Under the pieces are notes generated by a model. That model was not told the DNA's origin. It worked only from the letters and a program-made list of their open reading frames with translations, and made no database searches. Below are positions 16,905 through 25,874 of a stretch of 64,000 bases of DNA, piece after piece. Made by a program: the position numbers and the translations under genes. The first letter of the stretch is position 1. Every line of letters begins with the position of its first letter. Origin of the DNA: Flavobacterium sp. ACN2 (GTDB lineage Bacteria > Bacteroidota > Bacteroidia > Flavobacteriales > Flavobacteriaceae); contig NZ_MRCM01000006.1 in the NCBI RefSeq assembly GCF_002303885.1, positions 62,001-126,000 of the forward strand, read 5' to 3'.

Positions 16905-18881
16905 ATGAAAAATTCTCCCGATAACGGATATGAAACTGTTTCTTCAGGTTTGAAAAAACGAATTTTAATTGTAGAAGATCAATTTATTGAAGCTCACGAT
17001 TTACAGTTAATTCTCGAGAAAGCAAATTATGAAGTTATCGGAATCGCGCGGTCGGTAGAACAGGCATTGGAACAAATTGAAATTGAAAAACCAGATTTGG
17101 TCTTCTTGGATATTATGCTCAAAGGAAGCCGAAATGGTATTGAGTTGGCGCATATTCTTAAAGAGAAATATATTGGTTTCATATTTATTTCTGCCAATTC
17201 AAGTAAAACTGTATTAGATCAAGCTAAAACTACTCATCCTTATGGGTTTATCGTAAAACCTTTCCGAGATCAAGATGTGCTAACGACTCTTGAAATTGCA
17301 TTTTATCGTCAGCAATACAGCTTAGAAAGTCAGCTCATGCAGCAGTTTCAGTTTCAGACCGCAATTACAGAAATTATAAATTCAAATCTAAAGAAAGAAG
17401 AGGCGTTATTGGCATTTGCAAAAGCGGCTCAAACTTTTATTCCTTTTGATTATTTGGAAACGGGTTTTGTGACTTCCACGCATTATGATAATCTCGGAAT
17501 TGTCCGCAGAAATTTAGAACAATATCAAATCATCAATTTGCAGAAACTTTCGCAAATAGCGGTATTGTCAGAAAAAGAAATCAACGAAACTTACAGGAAA
17601 TCTAAAGTAGATAAAAAGCCTGTGATTTATAGCGAAGAAGCATTGATTAACAACCTGCAAGAAGCGCCAATTAAAGCTTTAATTGCACACAATTTTGGGA
17701 TCAAATCTTATTTGGTTTTTCCGCTTTCAATTGCCTCGATCCAGAGCTATCATTTTACTTTTTACAGCCGTAGCCTTAGTGTTTATTCTCAAGAACACTT
17801 GCGATTATTAGGTTCACTTGAAACGCTTTTTCATCAATTTATTGCTAAAATTTATTCGAAAGAAGATTTAAATCTGCCTATTAAAAAAACGGAAGTCAAA
17901 AGCACAACTCCTCCTGTAAACACGCAAGAAGGTTTTAAAGGGATTATTGGCAACAGTTCGCAAATGGGCACAGTTTTTAATTATATTCGGAAAGTTTCGC
18001 CTTCAGATACTTCGGTTTTAGTTTTAGGAGAAAGCGGAACAGGAAAAGAAAAAATTGCGCAAAGCATACATGCTTTATCTCCGAGAAAAGACAAACCTTT
18101 GGTTATTATCAATTGTGGCGCTATTCCTGAAAATCTTGCCGAATCATTGCTTTTTGGGCATGAAAAAGGGGCTTTTACAGGCGCTTTGGACAGACGCATT
18201 GGTAAATTTGAATTGGCAGATGGAGGAACTATTTTTTTAGATGAAATAGGAGAGATGTCTCTCGAATTGCAGGTAAAACTGCTTCGTGTTTTGCAAGAAA
18301 GAGAAATTGAGCGTGTAGGCGGTACTTCGCCAATGAAAATAGATGTTAGGATTATTGCGGCAACCAATAAAAATTTGGAAGAAGAAGTGGCAGCAGGACG
18401 ATTTAGAATGGATTTGTACTATCGTTTGCATGTTTTTCCGATTATGGTTCCGCCATTAAAAAAGAGAAAAGAAGACATTCCAGATTTAGCTAATCATTTT
18501 ATAGCAGTTTATAGTGAGAAAATGGGTAGAAAAGCGCCTATTCTTTCCGATTTTGCTTTGCAGCAGATTATAAATTACAATTGGCCAGGAAACATTAGAG
18601 AACTCGAACATGTAATGCAACGCGCCATTTTGCTGACAGAAGGAAATGCGATTAAAGAAATTGAACTTTCTATGTCTTCCAAAATGCATCCTGAACCAGC
18701 ACAAGAATCATTTTCTATAAAAACGATATTAGAAAATGAACGAGATTATATTTTGTATATCCTTAAAAAATGCAACGGAAAAATTTCTGGTGCTGGTGGC
18801 GCCGCCGAAATTCTGGATATTCATCCGTCGACTTTAAATTCTAAGATTAAAAAGCTGGAAATTAAGAAAGGGATTATTTAG
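16905..18881 (+). CDS. Sigma-54-dependent response regulator (REC-GAF-like-AAA+-Fis)
   Basis: 658 residues. The receiver domain (about 18-140) has ILIVEDQ and phospho-acceptor Asp69 in LVFLDIM. A GAF-like segment spans about 150-320. The AAA+ domain (about 345-590) has Walker A GESGTGKE, the sigma-54-contacting GAFTGA loop and Walker [13 protein letters not shown]. The C-terminal Fis-type helix-turn-helix reads [21 protein letters not shown]. It should open sigma-54 promoters after phosphorylation by the divergent TPR kinase. Nearby hydrolase genes carry -24/-12-like elements, so it is probably a local as well as global activator. Confidence 0.95.
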   Translation: MKNSPDNGYETVSSGLKKRILIVEDQFIEAHDLQLILEKANYEVIGIARSVEQALEQIEIEKPDLVFLDIMLKGSRNGIELAHILKEKYIGFIFISANSSKTVLDQAKTTHPYGFIVKPFRDQDVLTTLEIAFYRQQYSLESQLMQQFQFQTAITEIINSNLKKEEALLAFAKAAQTFIPFDYLETGFVTSTHYDNLGIVRRNLEQYQIINLQKLSQIAVLSEKEINETYRKSKVDKKPVIYSEEALINNLQEAPIKALIAHNFGIKSYLVFPLSIASIQSYHFTFYSRSLSVYSQEHLRLLGSLETLFHQFIAKIYSKEDLNLPIKKTEVKSTTPPVNTQEGFKGIIGNSSQMGTVFNYIRKVSPSDTSVLVLGESGTGKEKIAQSIHALSPRKDKPLVIINCGAIPENLAESLLFGHEKGAFTGALDRRIGKFELADGGTIFLDEIGEMSLELQVKLLRVLQEREIERVGGTSPMKIDVRIIAATNKNLEEEVAAGRFRMDLYYRLHVFPIMVPPLKKRKEDIPDLANHFIAVYSEKMGRKAPILSDFALQQIINYNWPGNIRELEHVMQRAILLTEGNAIKEIELSMSSKMHPEPAQESFSIKTILENERDYILYILKKCNGKISGAGGAAEILDIHPSTLNSKIKKLEIKKGII

Positions 18882-18912
18882 TGGGAATATTGATTCTGTT
18901 TTTTTAATCATG

Positions 18913-18980
18913 TTTAAACATAGCCCGTGGTTTCAACCACGGGAACATTTAAAAATTCCGCAAGAGGTTTCAACCACGTG
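18913..18980. repeat. REP-like palindrome
   Basis: CCCGTGGTTTCAACCACGGG (18924-18943) is a perfect palindrome with a 2-nt centre; a shorter related copy, GAGGTTTCAACCACGTG, follows at 18964-18980. A 30-nt segment including the first palindrome (18913-18942) is repeated identically at 27239-27268, which marks a dispersed genomic repeat. Confidence 0.75.
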
Positions 18981-19004
18981 AACACAAAAAAAATCTGCAA
19001 TCCA

Positions 19005-19793
19005 TTAAGAAATTTTCTTTAGCCAATTGGCGATGAACTCAGCAATAGTCTGCCAGTTTTCTTGATTTATACTCAAATGATTGCCCTCTTGAAATTCTTT
19101 GTAACAAGTGATAGAATGAAGGTTTTTGTATTTTTTAAAGTTTAAATAATTTAGAGAAGCAGGAACAAAAGCATCTTCTGAACCCGATACAAACAAAAGC
19201 GGATTGTGTTTTTTCTTGAAATCAATCTTAGCCGACTTAGAATAAACGTTTCGTATAACTGATTTAGATTCTGGAATCAATAGAGCTTCGTAAGCTTCTT
19301 TTTGTTTTTCAAACGGCATTTGGTTCGCAAAATAGTGTTGCCATGTCTTAAAAGGCATTAAAAAGGGCTTATTTGTTGAGCTAAAACGATCAGAAAGGTT
19401 CCAGATTGCTTTATAAAACGAAAAATTAAAATGCATAAGATTACCAGGCGGAATAGAATTGATGCAGATTCCGTGCGATCCCAATTCTTTTTGAAGCAGT
19501 AACTGCGTTAGAAGTCCGCCATAGGAATGACCTATCAAGATTGGTTTTTCAGGAAGCTTGTCAATGATTTCAGTGTAATAATCCAATAAGTTATTTAAAC
19601 GAATTAAAGCAATTTTGGACTCTGAATGGTTTTGTCTCAAATCGACTGCCAATTCGTTTTTGTAAAGCCAAGGCGGAGCAACTGTTTTATAGCCTTCATT
19701 TTCAAAAAAAACAATCCATTTTTTCCAGCAAGCATGGCTGATGAATGTTCCAGTAATAAACATAATCGTTTTTTTAGTAGATAAATACATCAT
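19005..19793 (-). CDS. Alpha/beta hydrolase
   Basis: A 262-residue paralogue of the hydrolase at 10689. The nucleophile elbow is GHSYGG, the acid lies in SGSEDAFVP and the His in EGNHLS. It keeps the CWKKWIVFFENEGYKTVAPPW and PESKSVIRNVYSKSAKIDFKKKH patterns of its paralogue. No signal peptide. It is divergent from another alpha/beta hydrolase gene at 20075. A -24/-12-like sequence lies 54-68 nt upstream. Probable cytoplasmic esterase or amidase of unknown substrate. Confidence 0.87.
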   Translation of the reverse strand: MMYLSTKKTIMFITGTFISHACWKKWIVFFENEGYKTVAPPWLYKNELAVDLRQNHSESKIALIRLNNLLDYYTEIIDKLPEKPILIGHSYGGLLTQLLLQKELGSHGICINSIPPGNLMHFNFSFYKAIWNLSDRFSSTNKPFLMPFKTWQHYFANQMPFEKQKEAYEALLIPESKSVIRNVYSKSAKIDFKKKHNPLLFVSGSEDAFVPASLNYLNFKKYKNLHSITCYKEFQEGNHLSINQENWQTIAEFIANWLKKIS

Positions 19794-19846
19794 ATCGAAG
19801 CTGTTAGATTAATGTTTAGAAAAGAGTACTATTTCATTTACAAAAA

Positions 19847-19861
19847 ACAAAAGGAATGCCT
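19847..19861 (-). promoter_or_regulatory. Weak sigma-54-like promoter
   Basis: On the minus strand AGGCATTCCTTTTGT. The GGCA and TTG are in -24/-12 register, but the first T and the -12 C are missing. Predicted start of transcription is about 40 nt before the gene at 19793. Confidence 0.35.
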
Positions 19862-20013
19862 TTTTTATAAAGTATTGATTCTAAAAGCATTGTTCTTAAA
19901 ACGCATGAGGGAATTATTATATATCGTTAAAAAGAAGATTGGATTCTTGAAATATCATAATTCTTTAGCATACGAATAATCGTTAAATGCTTTATTGTTA
20001 GTGTTCTGCGTTT

Positions 20014-20028
20014 TGGTTTAATCTTTGT
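20014..20028 (+). promoter_or_regulatory. Weak sigma-54-like promoter
   Basis: TGGTTTAATCTTTGT: the GG and TTG are spaced correctly, but the -24 CA and -12 C are absent. It lies 47 nt upstream of the ATG at 20075. The intergenic region also contains two ATCGTTAAA motifs (near 19923 and 19980) resembling the TTTCGCTAAA elements elsewhere. Confidence 0.3.
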
Positions 20029-20074
20029 CTACTTGATGAAAACGAATATTGATTTCAATCTTTAACTTATAATT

Positions 20075-20911
20075 ATGGAAAAAATTTATGACGCAGAGAC
20101 ACGTTTTGCCGATTTAGGCGATCGTAAAATTGCTTATCGTTCGTACGGCAAAGGAAAAGCAGTAATTTTTGTGAACCGTTTTAGAGGAACACTAGATACT
20201 TGGGATCCGTTGTTTGTTGCATCGATGGCAGAAAAGTTCAACGTTATCGTATTTGATTATTCTGGAATTGGCTCTTCTACAGGAAGTCTTGCTCCAGACA
20301 TTACCGTTGTAGCCAAAGACGTAAAGGATTTGGCAGATGCCTTAAAATTAGATTCGGTTGTTGTTTTAGGATGGTCTTATGGTGGGTTGGTGGCACAGAC
20401 GGCAACTTTGCTTTATCCTAATTTGGTAACGCATGCCGTTTTGGTGGGAACAAATCCGCCGGGAGAAAACAAAATTCCTATTGAGCAAGCATTTTTTGAT
20501 GCCGCACTCAAACCTTTAAATGATTTTGATGATGAAATTGTGCTGTTTTTTGAACCAAAATCAGAATCAAGCCGTTTGGCAGCAAAAGCTTCGCACGATA
20601 GAATTCATAAAAAGATAGCCGTAGATAAAATTCCTTCTACAATGGATGTTTTTCAATTGTATTTTGGCGGAGGAGATACTTTTAGAGAAGATGCTTTAAA
20701 CTTTAGAGAACAATTGAAAAAGACCAAAACGCCTATTCTAATTATTTCTGGAGATCATGACATCAGTTTTGCCGTAGACAATTGGTATCCGATTATCAAT
20801 CAAATGACAAATGCGCAAATGATTGTTTATGCCACAACAGGACACGCACCTCAGCATCAATATCCGGAACTTACCGCGCAATACATCATTAATTTTGTAG
20901 AATACATATAA
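20075..20911 (+). CDS. Alpha/beta hydrolase
   Basis: 278 residues, a classic alpha/beta hydrolase of the haloperoxidase/epoxide-hydrolase-like type. GWSYGG carries the nucleophilic Ser, SGDHDISF the Asp and TTGHAPQH the His. The usual HG oxyanion dipeptide is replaced by NR in FVNRFRGT, which is slightly atypical. No signal peptide. It is divergent from the hydrolase at 19005 and ends in a terminator. Substrate unknown. Confidence 0.9.
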   Translation: MEKIYDAETRFADLGDRKIAYRSYGKGKAVIFVNRFRGTLDTWDPLFVASMAEKFNVIVFDYSGIGSSTGSLAPDITVVAKDVKDLADALKLDSVVVLGWSYGGLVAQTATLLYPNLVTHAVLVGTNPPGENKIPIEQAFFDAALKPLNDFDDEIVLFFEPKSESSRLAAKASHDRIHKKIAVDKIPSTMDVFQLYFGGGDTFREDALNFREQLKKTKTPILIISGDHDISFAVDNWYPIINQMTNAQMIVYATTGHAPQHQYPELTAQYIINFVEYI

Positions 20912-20944
20912 TTTGAAGTTCATCAGCAGAACTTCATTATATGC

Positions 20945-20975
20945 AAAAGGAATAGTGTCAGCAGCTATTCCTTTT
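20945..20975 (+). terminator. Rho-independent terminator
   Basis: Stem AAAAGGAATAG / CTATTCCTTTT with a 9-nt loop and a T-run, 34 nt after the alpha/beta hydrolase stop codon. Confidence 0.85.
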
Positions 20976-21024
20976 TTTTATGAAAAAAAATGGTGTTGTT
21001 TTCTGTAGTCTTTTTTATAAAATG

Positions 21025-21058
21025 ATATTTCGCTAAAACCCACATTTTAGCGAAATAT
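21025..21058. promoter_or_regulatory. Perfect 14-bp inverted repeat sharing the TTTCGCTAAA element
   Basis: ATATTTCGCTAAAA (21025-21038) and its exact complement (21045-21058) flank CCCACA. It lies between convergent genes, after a separate terminator and without a T-run. The same TATTTCGCTAAA-CCCA text occurs at 14028-14043 next to a sigma-54-like promoter. It may be a protein-binding site or a transcript-end hairpin for the minus-strand gene. Confidence 0.45.
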
Positions 21059-21078
21059 AGCAATGAAAAATAATCAAT

Positions 21079-21759
21079 TTAAATTTCAATGGTTGTGTTT
21101 ATTTTAGGCAAGAATAATTGAAAAGAAGCTTTGTTAAACTCTTCTAAAGCTTTCTGATGATCCATTACAATAAATCCGAAAGTATCGTAATGAACGCCTA
21201 ATATTTTGTTTACCGCAACGAGTTTTGCGGCTTCAATAGCTTCTTCAATTCCCATGGTAAGTCCGTCGCCAATAGGGAAAACAGCAAAGTCAAGTTTGGT
21301 AAATTTAGGAATCAGTTGCATGTCTAAAGTTAGAGCCGTATCGCCGCTGTAATAGAAATTCCCATCTGTTGTTGAAAGCACAAAACCACAGGCAATTCCG
21401 CCGTAAGAGCCATCTATAAAACTGCTAGGATGCTGGGCTATCACACATTTTACGGTTCCGAAATCAAAATCGAATTTTCCGCCTGGATTAATGGGATGTG
21501 CATTTTCGATTCCGTTTTTCAATAGCCAATTATAGATTTCAAAATTTCCGAGCACTTTTGCGCCCGTATTTTTGGCAATTCGCTCTACATCGAGAATATG
21601 GTCATAATGCGCATGTGAGATAAAAATGTAATCGGCCTTTATACCATCTACATCAACCTCTTTGGCTAACTCGTTTGGTGTAACAAAAGGATCGAAAAGA
21701 AGGTGTTTTCCGCTGGCATAAACAGAAAAACACGAATGTCCGTAGTAAGTAACTTTCAT
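21079..21759 (-). CDS. MBL-fold metal-dependent hydrolase (UlaG-like)
   Basis: 226 residues. GHSCFSV near the N-terminus and ISHAHYDHILD form the metal-binding HxHxDH motif. Further ligands come from the His in AQHPSS, the Asp in YSGDTALT and the His in GVHYDTFG. This set is typical of UPF0173/UlaG-like cytoplasmic beta-lactamase-fold hydrolases, often lactonases or phosphodiesterases. The best -24/-12 sequence of the sigma-54 cluster lies 40-54 nt upstream of its ATG. Confidence 0.9.
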   Translation of the reverse strand: MKVTYYGHSCFSVYASGKHLLFDPFVTPNELAKEVDVDGIKADYIFISHAHYDHILDVERIAKNTGAKVLGNFEIYNWLLKNGIENAHPINPGGKFDFDFGTVKCVIAQHPSSFIDGSYGGIACGFVLSTTDGNFYYSGDTALTLDMQLIPKFTKLDFAVFPIGDGLTMGIEEAIEAAKLVAVNKILGVHYDTFGFIVMDHQKALEEFNKASFQLFLPKINTTIEI

Positions 21760-21798
21760 GGTAAAACGTTTTAAATCAGTTAATAATGATAATTATTT

Positions 21799-21813
21799 TC
21801 AAGAAATGTGCCA
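21799..21813 (-). promoter_or_regulatory. Strong sigma-54-like -24/-12 promoter
   Basis: On the minus strand TGGCAC-ATTTC-TTGA, matching TGGCAC-N5-TTGC at all but the last base. Predicted transcription start is about 28 nt before the MBL-fold hydrolase gene. Confidence 0.65.
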
Positions 21814-21863
21814 GTGGGGAATGACGTTATAAAAGCAAAATTATTAAGAACTTTGTTTAAATG

Positions 21864-21926
21864 CTCTAGTGGAGCAAAATATTTATAGAATTACATTTCA
21901 CCGCTACAGAAAGCTCCAACGGAGCG
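21864..21926. repeat. REP-like GCTCC...GGAGC palindromes
   Basis: GCTCTAGTGGAGC (21864-21876) and GCTCCAACGGAGC (21914-21926) are two short palindromes of the kind dispersed in Bacteroidota genomes. Beyond these, the sigma-54 promoter and one small palindrome, the stretch 21760-22248 holds nothing I can identify. Confidence 0.55.
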
Positions 21927-22128
21927 ACATAAAAAATGGTTTTAGAGAAGGAGATTGCATTACACTGATTTTCCGTAAATTAAAATAGCACTTATAAAAT
22001 AAAATTTTTATCTTTAACTAGTTGGTATATTGGTTTATATATGTTTTTTGCTGATATACTTTTTTCGCTGCTTAAGTTAAGGACCCCAAATTTTCGTAAA
22101 CAGTATATTCTAAATAAATTTAAACCAT

Positions 22129-22145
22129 TTCAGAATTTATCTGAA
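22129..22145. promoter_or_regulatory. Small palindrome upstream of the export operon
   Basis: TTCAGA-ATTTA-TCTGAA, 104 nt before the TolC-family gene. Possible repressor operator; no regulator is encoded next to it. Confidence 0.3.
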
Positions 22146-22248
22146 TAATAAGTTTTTATCTCATTTCTATTTTATCCTGCAGTTTTTAATTAAACAGCAA
22201 AGAAGTCGCTAGTTAAAAGTAATTTCAAATCATTAGAATATTATATAG

Positions 22249-23700
22249 ATGCATATAAAACTACAATTTCTAAAGCTTTTTATTTTGTTTTGCTTTTTGT
22301 TCTCTCTGGAAACAAAAGCACAGAACACTTCTCTTGAAGAATGTTTTTCTATCGCACAGCAAAATAACATTACCATTAAACAGGCAAAATCTGCATTGAA
22401 GACAGGCGAATATAATCTTCAGGCAGAAAAGAAAGGCTATTTGCCTAAAGTAGATCTTTTGTCGAGTTATTCTTATTTGAGCAGTCCGCTTACGATAAAT
22501 CTACAGACCGTTAAAGACGGAATCGTTGAAGGTTCATCACAGCAAAGTGTGAATACGGCAAACGAAATTTATCATGAAATTACAGGAAACAATTTATCGC
22601 AGGCAGTGCAGGATCGTATTTATAATACTTCAAAAACAGTTATTGGCGGTATTTATCCAGACTATAATCCTAGTTTAAGCAAACAGTCTTATTTTGTTGC
22701 AGGAGTGGGAGTTCGTCAGCCTATTTTTCTGGGAAACAAAATCAATTCGAGTATAGATCTGGCTCAATCGGTTGCTAATTCGGCAGGAATTGGTGTTGAG
22801 ATTGCCGGTAAAGAAGTTAATTTTTTAATTGCAGTGCAATATCTTAGAATATTGTACCTTAACTCTTTAATTAAGAAACAAGAACAGATTGTAAGTGCTT
22901 TAGACAAAAATAAAAATTACGCCGAAGAATTGGTCAAGAATAAAATACTGCCTCCATACCAAAAAAATTGGACGAATGTGGTTTTAATTCAGGCACAGAC
23001 TCAGTATAACAATATCAAGATGGAAAAACAAAATGCCCATCTTGAACTGAATAAACTGATGGGAGTAGACCTTGACGCTGCAATAGTGATTTCTGATACT
23101 TTAAAATATGCCGAAATCAATCTAGAGAAACCTATGAATGAGTATTGGCTTACAAACCCGGTTTACAGAATTGCAAACAACAAGATCTCTTATGCAGAAA
23201 CGGCCGAAAAGATTAGCAAATCATTGGCTTTGCCTAACATTTTTGCCATTGGGAATTACAATTTATATCAGAAAGACTTACCCGTTTCTATTCCCGATTG
23301 GTTTGTAGGGCTGGAATTGCAATGGACTTTGTATAACGGACAGACCAATAAAAGGACTTTAGCCGCAAAACAGTTGATAGAAGAAGCGAAACTAGGAGAA
23401 GAGAATTCCAGTTTAATGCTTCAGGTGCAGTCGAGGGTGGCAAAGAACAAAATGACTTCATTACAAAATGATGTTATGGCTATGGATGCAGCGAGAAAGG
23501 AAGCCAATACGACAAGCAGTTTAATAACCAAGAGAATGAACAATCAGCTCTCGTCGCCAAAAGATGTTAATGATGCTTTATTGATAGAAACAGAAATAGA
23601 AAAAGGGTATTATACAGCTGTTTTAGGATACTATCTGGCATTAGCGGAATATTTTAATAGTTTAGGAAATCCAAGTCAAATAACGCAATTTATTAAATAG
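22249..23700 (+). CDS. TolC-family outer membrane efflux protein
   Basis: A 483-residue protein with a signal peptide (hydrophobic residues 8-18, cleavage near TKAQ) and two TolC/OEP repeats. The first starts SLEECFSIAQQNNITIKQAKSALK; the second contains EWTL-type text (LELQWTLYNGQTNKRTLAAK) and a long coiled coil. It would form the trimeric outer-membrane/periplasmic channel of a tripartite exporter. Its stop codon abuts the ATG of the HlyD-family gene, so the operon order is outer-membrane channel, adaptor, permease, permease. Confidence 0.93.
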   Translation: MHIKLQFLKLFILFCFLFSLETKAQNTSLEECFSIAQQNNITIKQAKSALKTGEYNLQAEKKGYLPKVDLLSSYSYLSSPLTINLQTVKDGIVEGSSQQSVNTANEIYHEITGNNLSQAVQDRIYNTSKTVIGGIYPDYNPSLSKQSYFVAGVGVRQPIFLGNKINSSIDLAQSVANSAGIGVEIAGKEVNFLIAVQYLRILYLNSLIKKQEQIVSALDKNKNYAEELVKNKILPPYQKNWTNVVLIQAQTQYNNIKMEKQNAHLELNKLMGVDLDAAIVISDTLKYAEINLEKPMNEYWLTNPVYRIANNKISYAETAEKISKSLALPNIFAIGNYNLYQKDLPVSIPDWFVGLELQWTLYNGQTNKRTLAAKQLIEEAKLGEENSSLMLQVQSRVAKNKMTSLQNDVMAMDAARKEANTTSSLITKRMNNQLSSPKDVNDALLIETEIEKGYYTAVLGYYLALAEYFNSLGNPSQITQFIK

Positions 23701-24693
23701 ATGAAAGATATATTTAAAAACTACTGGGCGCTGATTATTCCAATCTTTGTAGTAATAGCAGGACTGATTTTTTTCTTAAAAGACAACAATAAAGAAGATG
23801 GCAATTTTATAGGAATGGTCGATGCAACCAGTGTAGATGTGGCGGCCGAATTTCCAGGCAGATTGGATTCGTTGCTTGTAAAACAGGGCGATACCGTAAA
23901 AACAGGACAATTGCTGGCTGTACTTCGATCTAACGAAATAAACGCCATAAAAGCACAGGCATTATCGGCAATTGATGCTGCAAAAGGACAGCAGGAGCTG
24001 CTTACGCAAGGAGCAAGACCAGAATTGATAGAAGCGACTTCTAAACTGTATCAAATCAGTCAAGAGCAATATAAATTGTTTAGCACGACTTATGACCGCA
24101 TGGAACGTCTGTATAATGAAGATGTGATCTCGGGACAGGAAAAAGATGTTTTCTATTTTAAATTTCAAGCCGCAAAAAAGGAAATGGAAACCGCTCAGTT
24201 AAATCTGCAAATGCTCAAAAATGGTACAAGACCCGAATTGTTAAAAACCGCAAATGCCATCGTAAAACAAGCAGAACAAGCTTACGAACTAACAAAAGCA
24301 CTTGGAGATAATACTAGAGTTTATGCTCCAGCAGACGGAGTAATTTCTAACTTGGTTACACATCAGGGTGAAATTATTTCTATTGGGTATCCGATTATGA
24401 CCATAGAGAAAAAGAACTCAACGATAATTAAGTTTAATATCCGACAGGATAAATCCAATTTGCTTAAAGTGGGAAGCAAAACAGCAGTTAAAGTTCCAGG
24501 TTGCGAGCCCGAAACGTTTGATGTCGTTGTGCATTCTATTGCGCCTACCTTAGAATTTGCCAATTGGGTTCCGTCTAAAGATAAAGGAGAATTTGAATTG
24601 AGAACTTTTACAATAGAAGTGAAACCCGAAAACCTTGCACAGATTAAAGGCCTTCGTTCTGGTATGACTGCTTCTTTAATTCTTCCTCAATGA
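23701..24693 (+). CDS. HlyD/EmrA-family periplasmic adaptor
   Basis: 330 residues. One N-terminal membrane anchor (residues 12-26) is followed by the biotinyl-lipoyl half motif EFPGRLDSLLVKQGDTVKTGQLLAVL. A coiled-coil hairpin (about 75-195) precedes the second half motif VYAPADGVISNLVTHQGEIIS and a beta-barrel. It bridges the inner-membrane permeases and the TolC-like channel. It overlaps the next gene by 4 nt (ATGA). Confidence 0.93.
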   Translation: MKDIFKNYWALIIPIFVVIAGLIFFLKDNNKEDGNFIGMVDATSVDVAAEFPGRLDSLLVKQGDTVKTGQLLAVLRSNEINAIKAQALSAIDAAKGQQELLTQGARPELIEATSKLYQISQEQYKLFSTTYDRMERLYNEDVISGQEKDVFYFKFQAAKKEMETAQLNLQMLKNGTRPELLKTANAIVKQAEQAYELTKALGDNTRVYAPADGVISNLVTHQGEIISIGYPIMTIEKKNSTIIKFNIRQDKSNLLKVGSKTAVKVPGCEPETFDVVVHSIAPTLEFANWVPSKDKGEFELRTFTIEVKPENLAQIKGLRSGMTASLILPQ

Positions 24694-25874
24694 TTTTGAT
24701 CACGAACATAATCATTAGGGAGTGGAAGCGCATTCTGAGTTTAAAGGTTTTTTACTTGGTCATGCTTGTTGTTCCTGTCGCTTTGTTTTTCTTCTATGCT
24801 TTTATATATCAGAAGCAAGATGCCAAGAACTTAGCATTTGCTATTTGGGATGAAGATCAAAGCGCCATAAGCCGAGAGCTGATTTTTTTATTAGAGCAAA
24901 AAGAAACGTTGCAGATTACGAGAAGAGTAAGCAGTGAAGCCGAAGTTAAAAAACTGATTCAAGAAGGTAAAATACTGGGCGCCGTGCATTTTCCTGCAAA
25001 TCTGCAAAAGAATATCTACAGCCGTCATCCGAGTAATGTGACTTTGTACACCAATGCCGCCGCGCTTGTTCCTGCTAAGTTAGTTTATAAGGCTGTTGCC
25101 GAAGTTGTAATTACAGGAAGCACAGGTGTAATTTTGCAGAAGTTGGTAAAAACGGGAATGAAATCTGATCAAGCAATGGCGATTGCAAATCCGATTAGTC
25201 TGAGAACCTATCAGCTTTATAATCCAACTTATAATTATCAGGAATATTTGGTTCCAGGATTAATAACTGTCGGAATGCAGATGATTCTAATTATCAGCTC
25301 TATGCTGGCTTTAAATTATGAATGGGTTACAGGAACAATGCACGAACTGTACGATTCATCAAAAGGTTCTGTTGTTGTTGCAATTATAGGAAAAACAATA
25401 GCTCATCTAGCCATCAGTTGGATTAATTTTCTCATTATTACAGGAATTATTTTTACTTTTTTCGATATCGGGGTTCCCGCAGCCACTGGAAAGTTTTTTG
25501 CGCTATATACTATGCTTTCTTTGGCATGTATTGGTATCGGGATGTTTATATCGGCTTTGTTTAAAGATGTAATGCTTTCGGGAGATGTGGCTCTTTTTTA
25601 TACTTCGCCTGCTTTTGTGTTTAGCGGATTTACTTTTCCCAGATGGGCAATGCCTTGGTACGATCAGTATTATGCGCTTATAATGCCTTATACTGCTTTT
25701 TTAGACGGTTTTTTTAAGGTGTATTATATGAATTTGCCTTTAAAATATGCTCAAGGCGAATTCGCCAAACTCTTGTTGTTTTGCGTGGTCATGTATCCAA
25801 CAGCAATGTTGTTGTTTAAACGTCAATTTAATTCGATTAAAGATGAAAAAGAAACCGCAACAATCGTTGATTAG
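24690..25874 (+). CDS. ABC-2 type transporter permease (YhhJ-like)
   Basis: 394 residues. One N-terminal transmembrane helix (about 18-36) is followed by a large periplasmic domain (LAFAIWDEDQSAISRELI onward). Five to six C-terminal helices follow, with the ABC-2 signature YNPTYNYQEYLVPGLITVGMQM. Such permeases need an ATPase, but none is encoded in this operon. It overlaps the next permease gene by 32 nt. Confidence 0.9.
   Translation: MILITNIIIREWKRILSLKVFYLVMLVVPVALFFFYAFIYQKQDAKNLAFAIWDEDQSAISRELIFLLEQKETLQITRRVSSEAEVKKLIQEGKILGAVHFPANLQKNIYSRHPSNVTLYTNAAALVPAKLVYKAVAEVVITGSTGVILQKLVKTGMKSDQAMAIANPISLRTYQLYNPTYNYQEYLVPGLITVGMQMILIISSMLALNYEWVTGTMHELYDSSKGSVVVAIIGKTIAHLAISWINFLIITGIIFTFFDIGVPAATGKFFALYTMLSLACIGIGMFISALFKDVMLSGDVALFYTSPAFVFSGFTFPRWAMPWYDQYYALIMPYTAFLDGFFKVYYMNLPLKYAQGEFAKLLLFCVVMYPTAMLLFKRQFNSIKDEKETATIVD

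Noticed and set aside
17981..18367. 128-residue reading frame on the minus strand
   Set aside because: It lies entirely inside the conserved AAA+ domain of the sigma-54 regulator and has no recognisable features.
25747..25842. Upstream extension of the second ABC-2 permease
   Set aside because: The extra codons overlap the first permease gene in another frame and do not fit the usual permease N-terminus.
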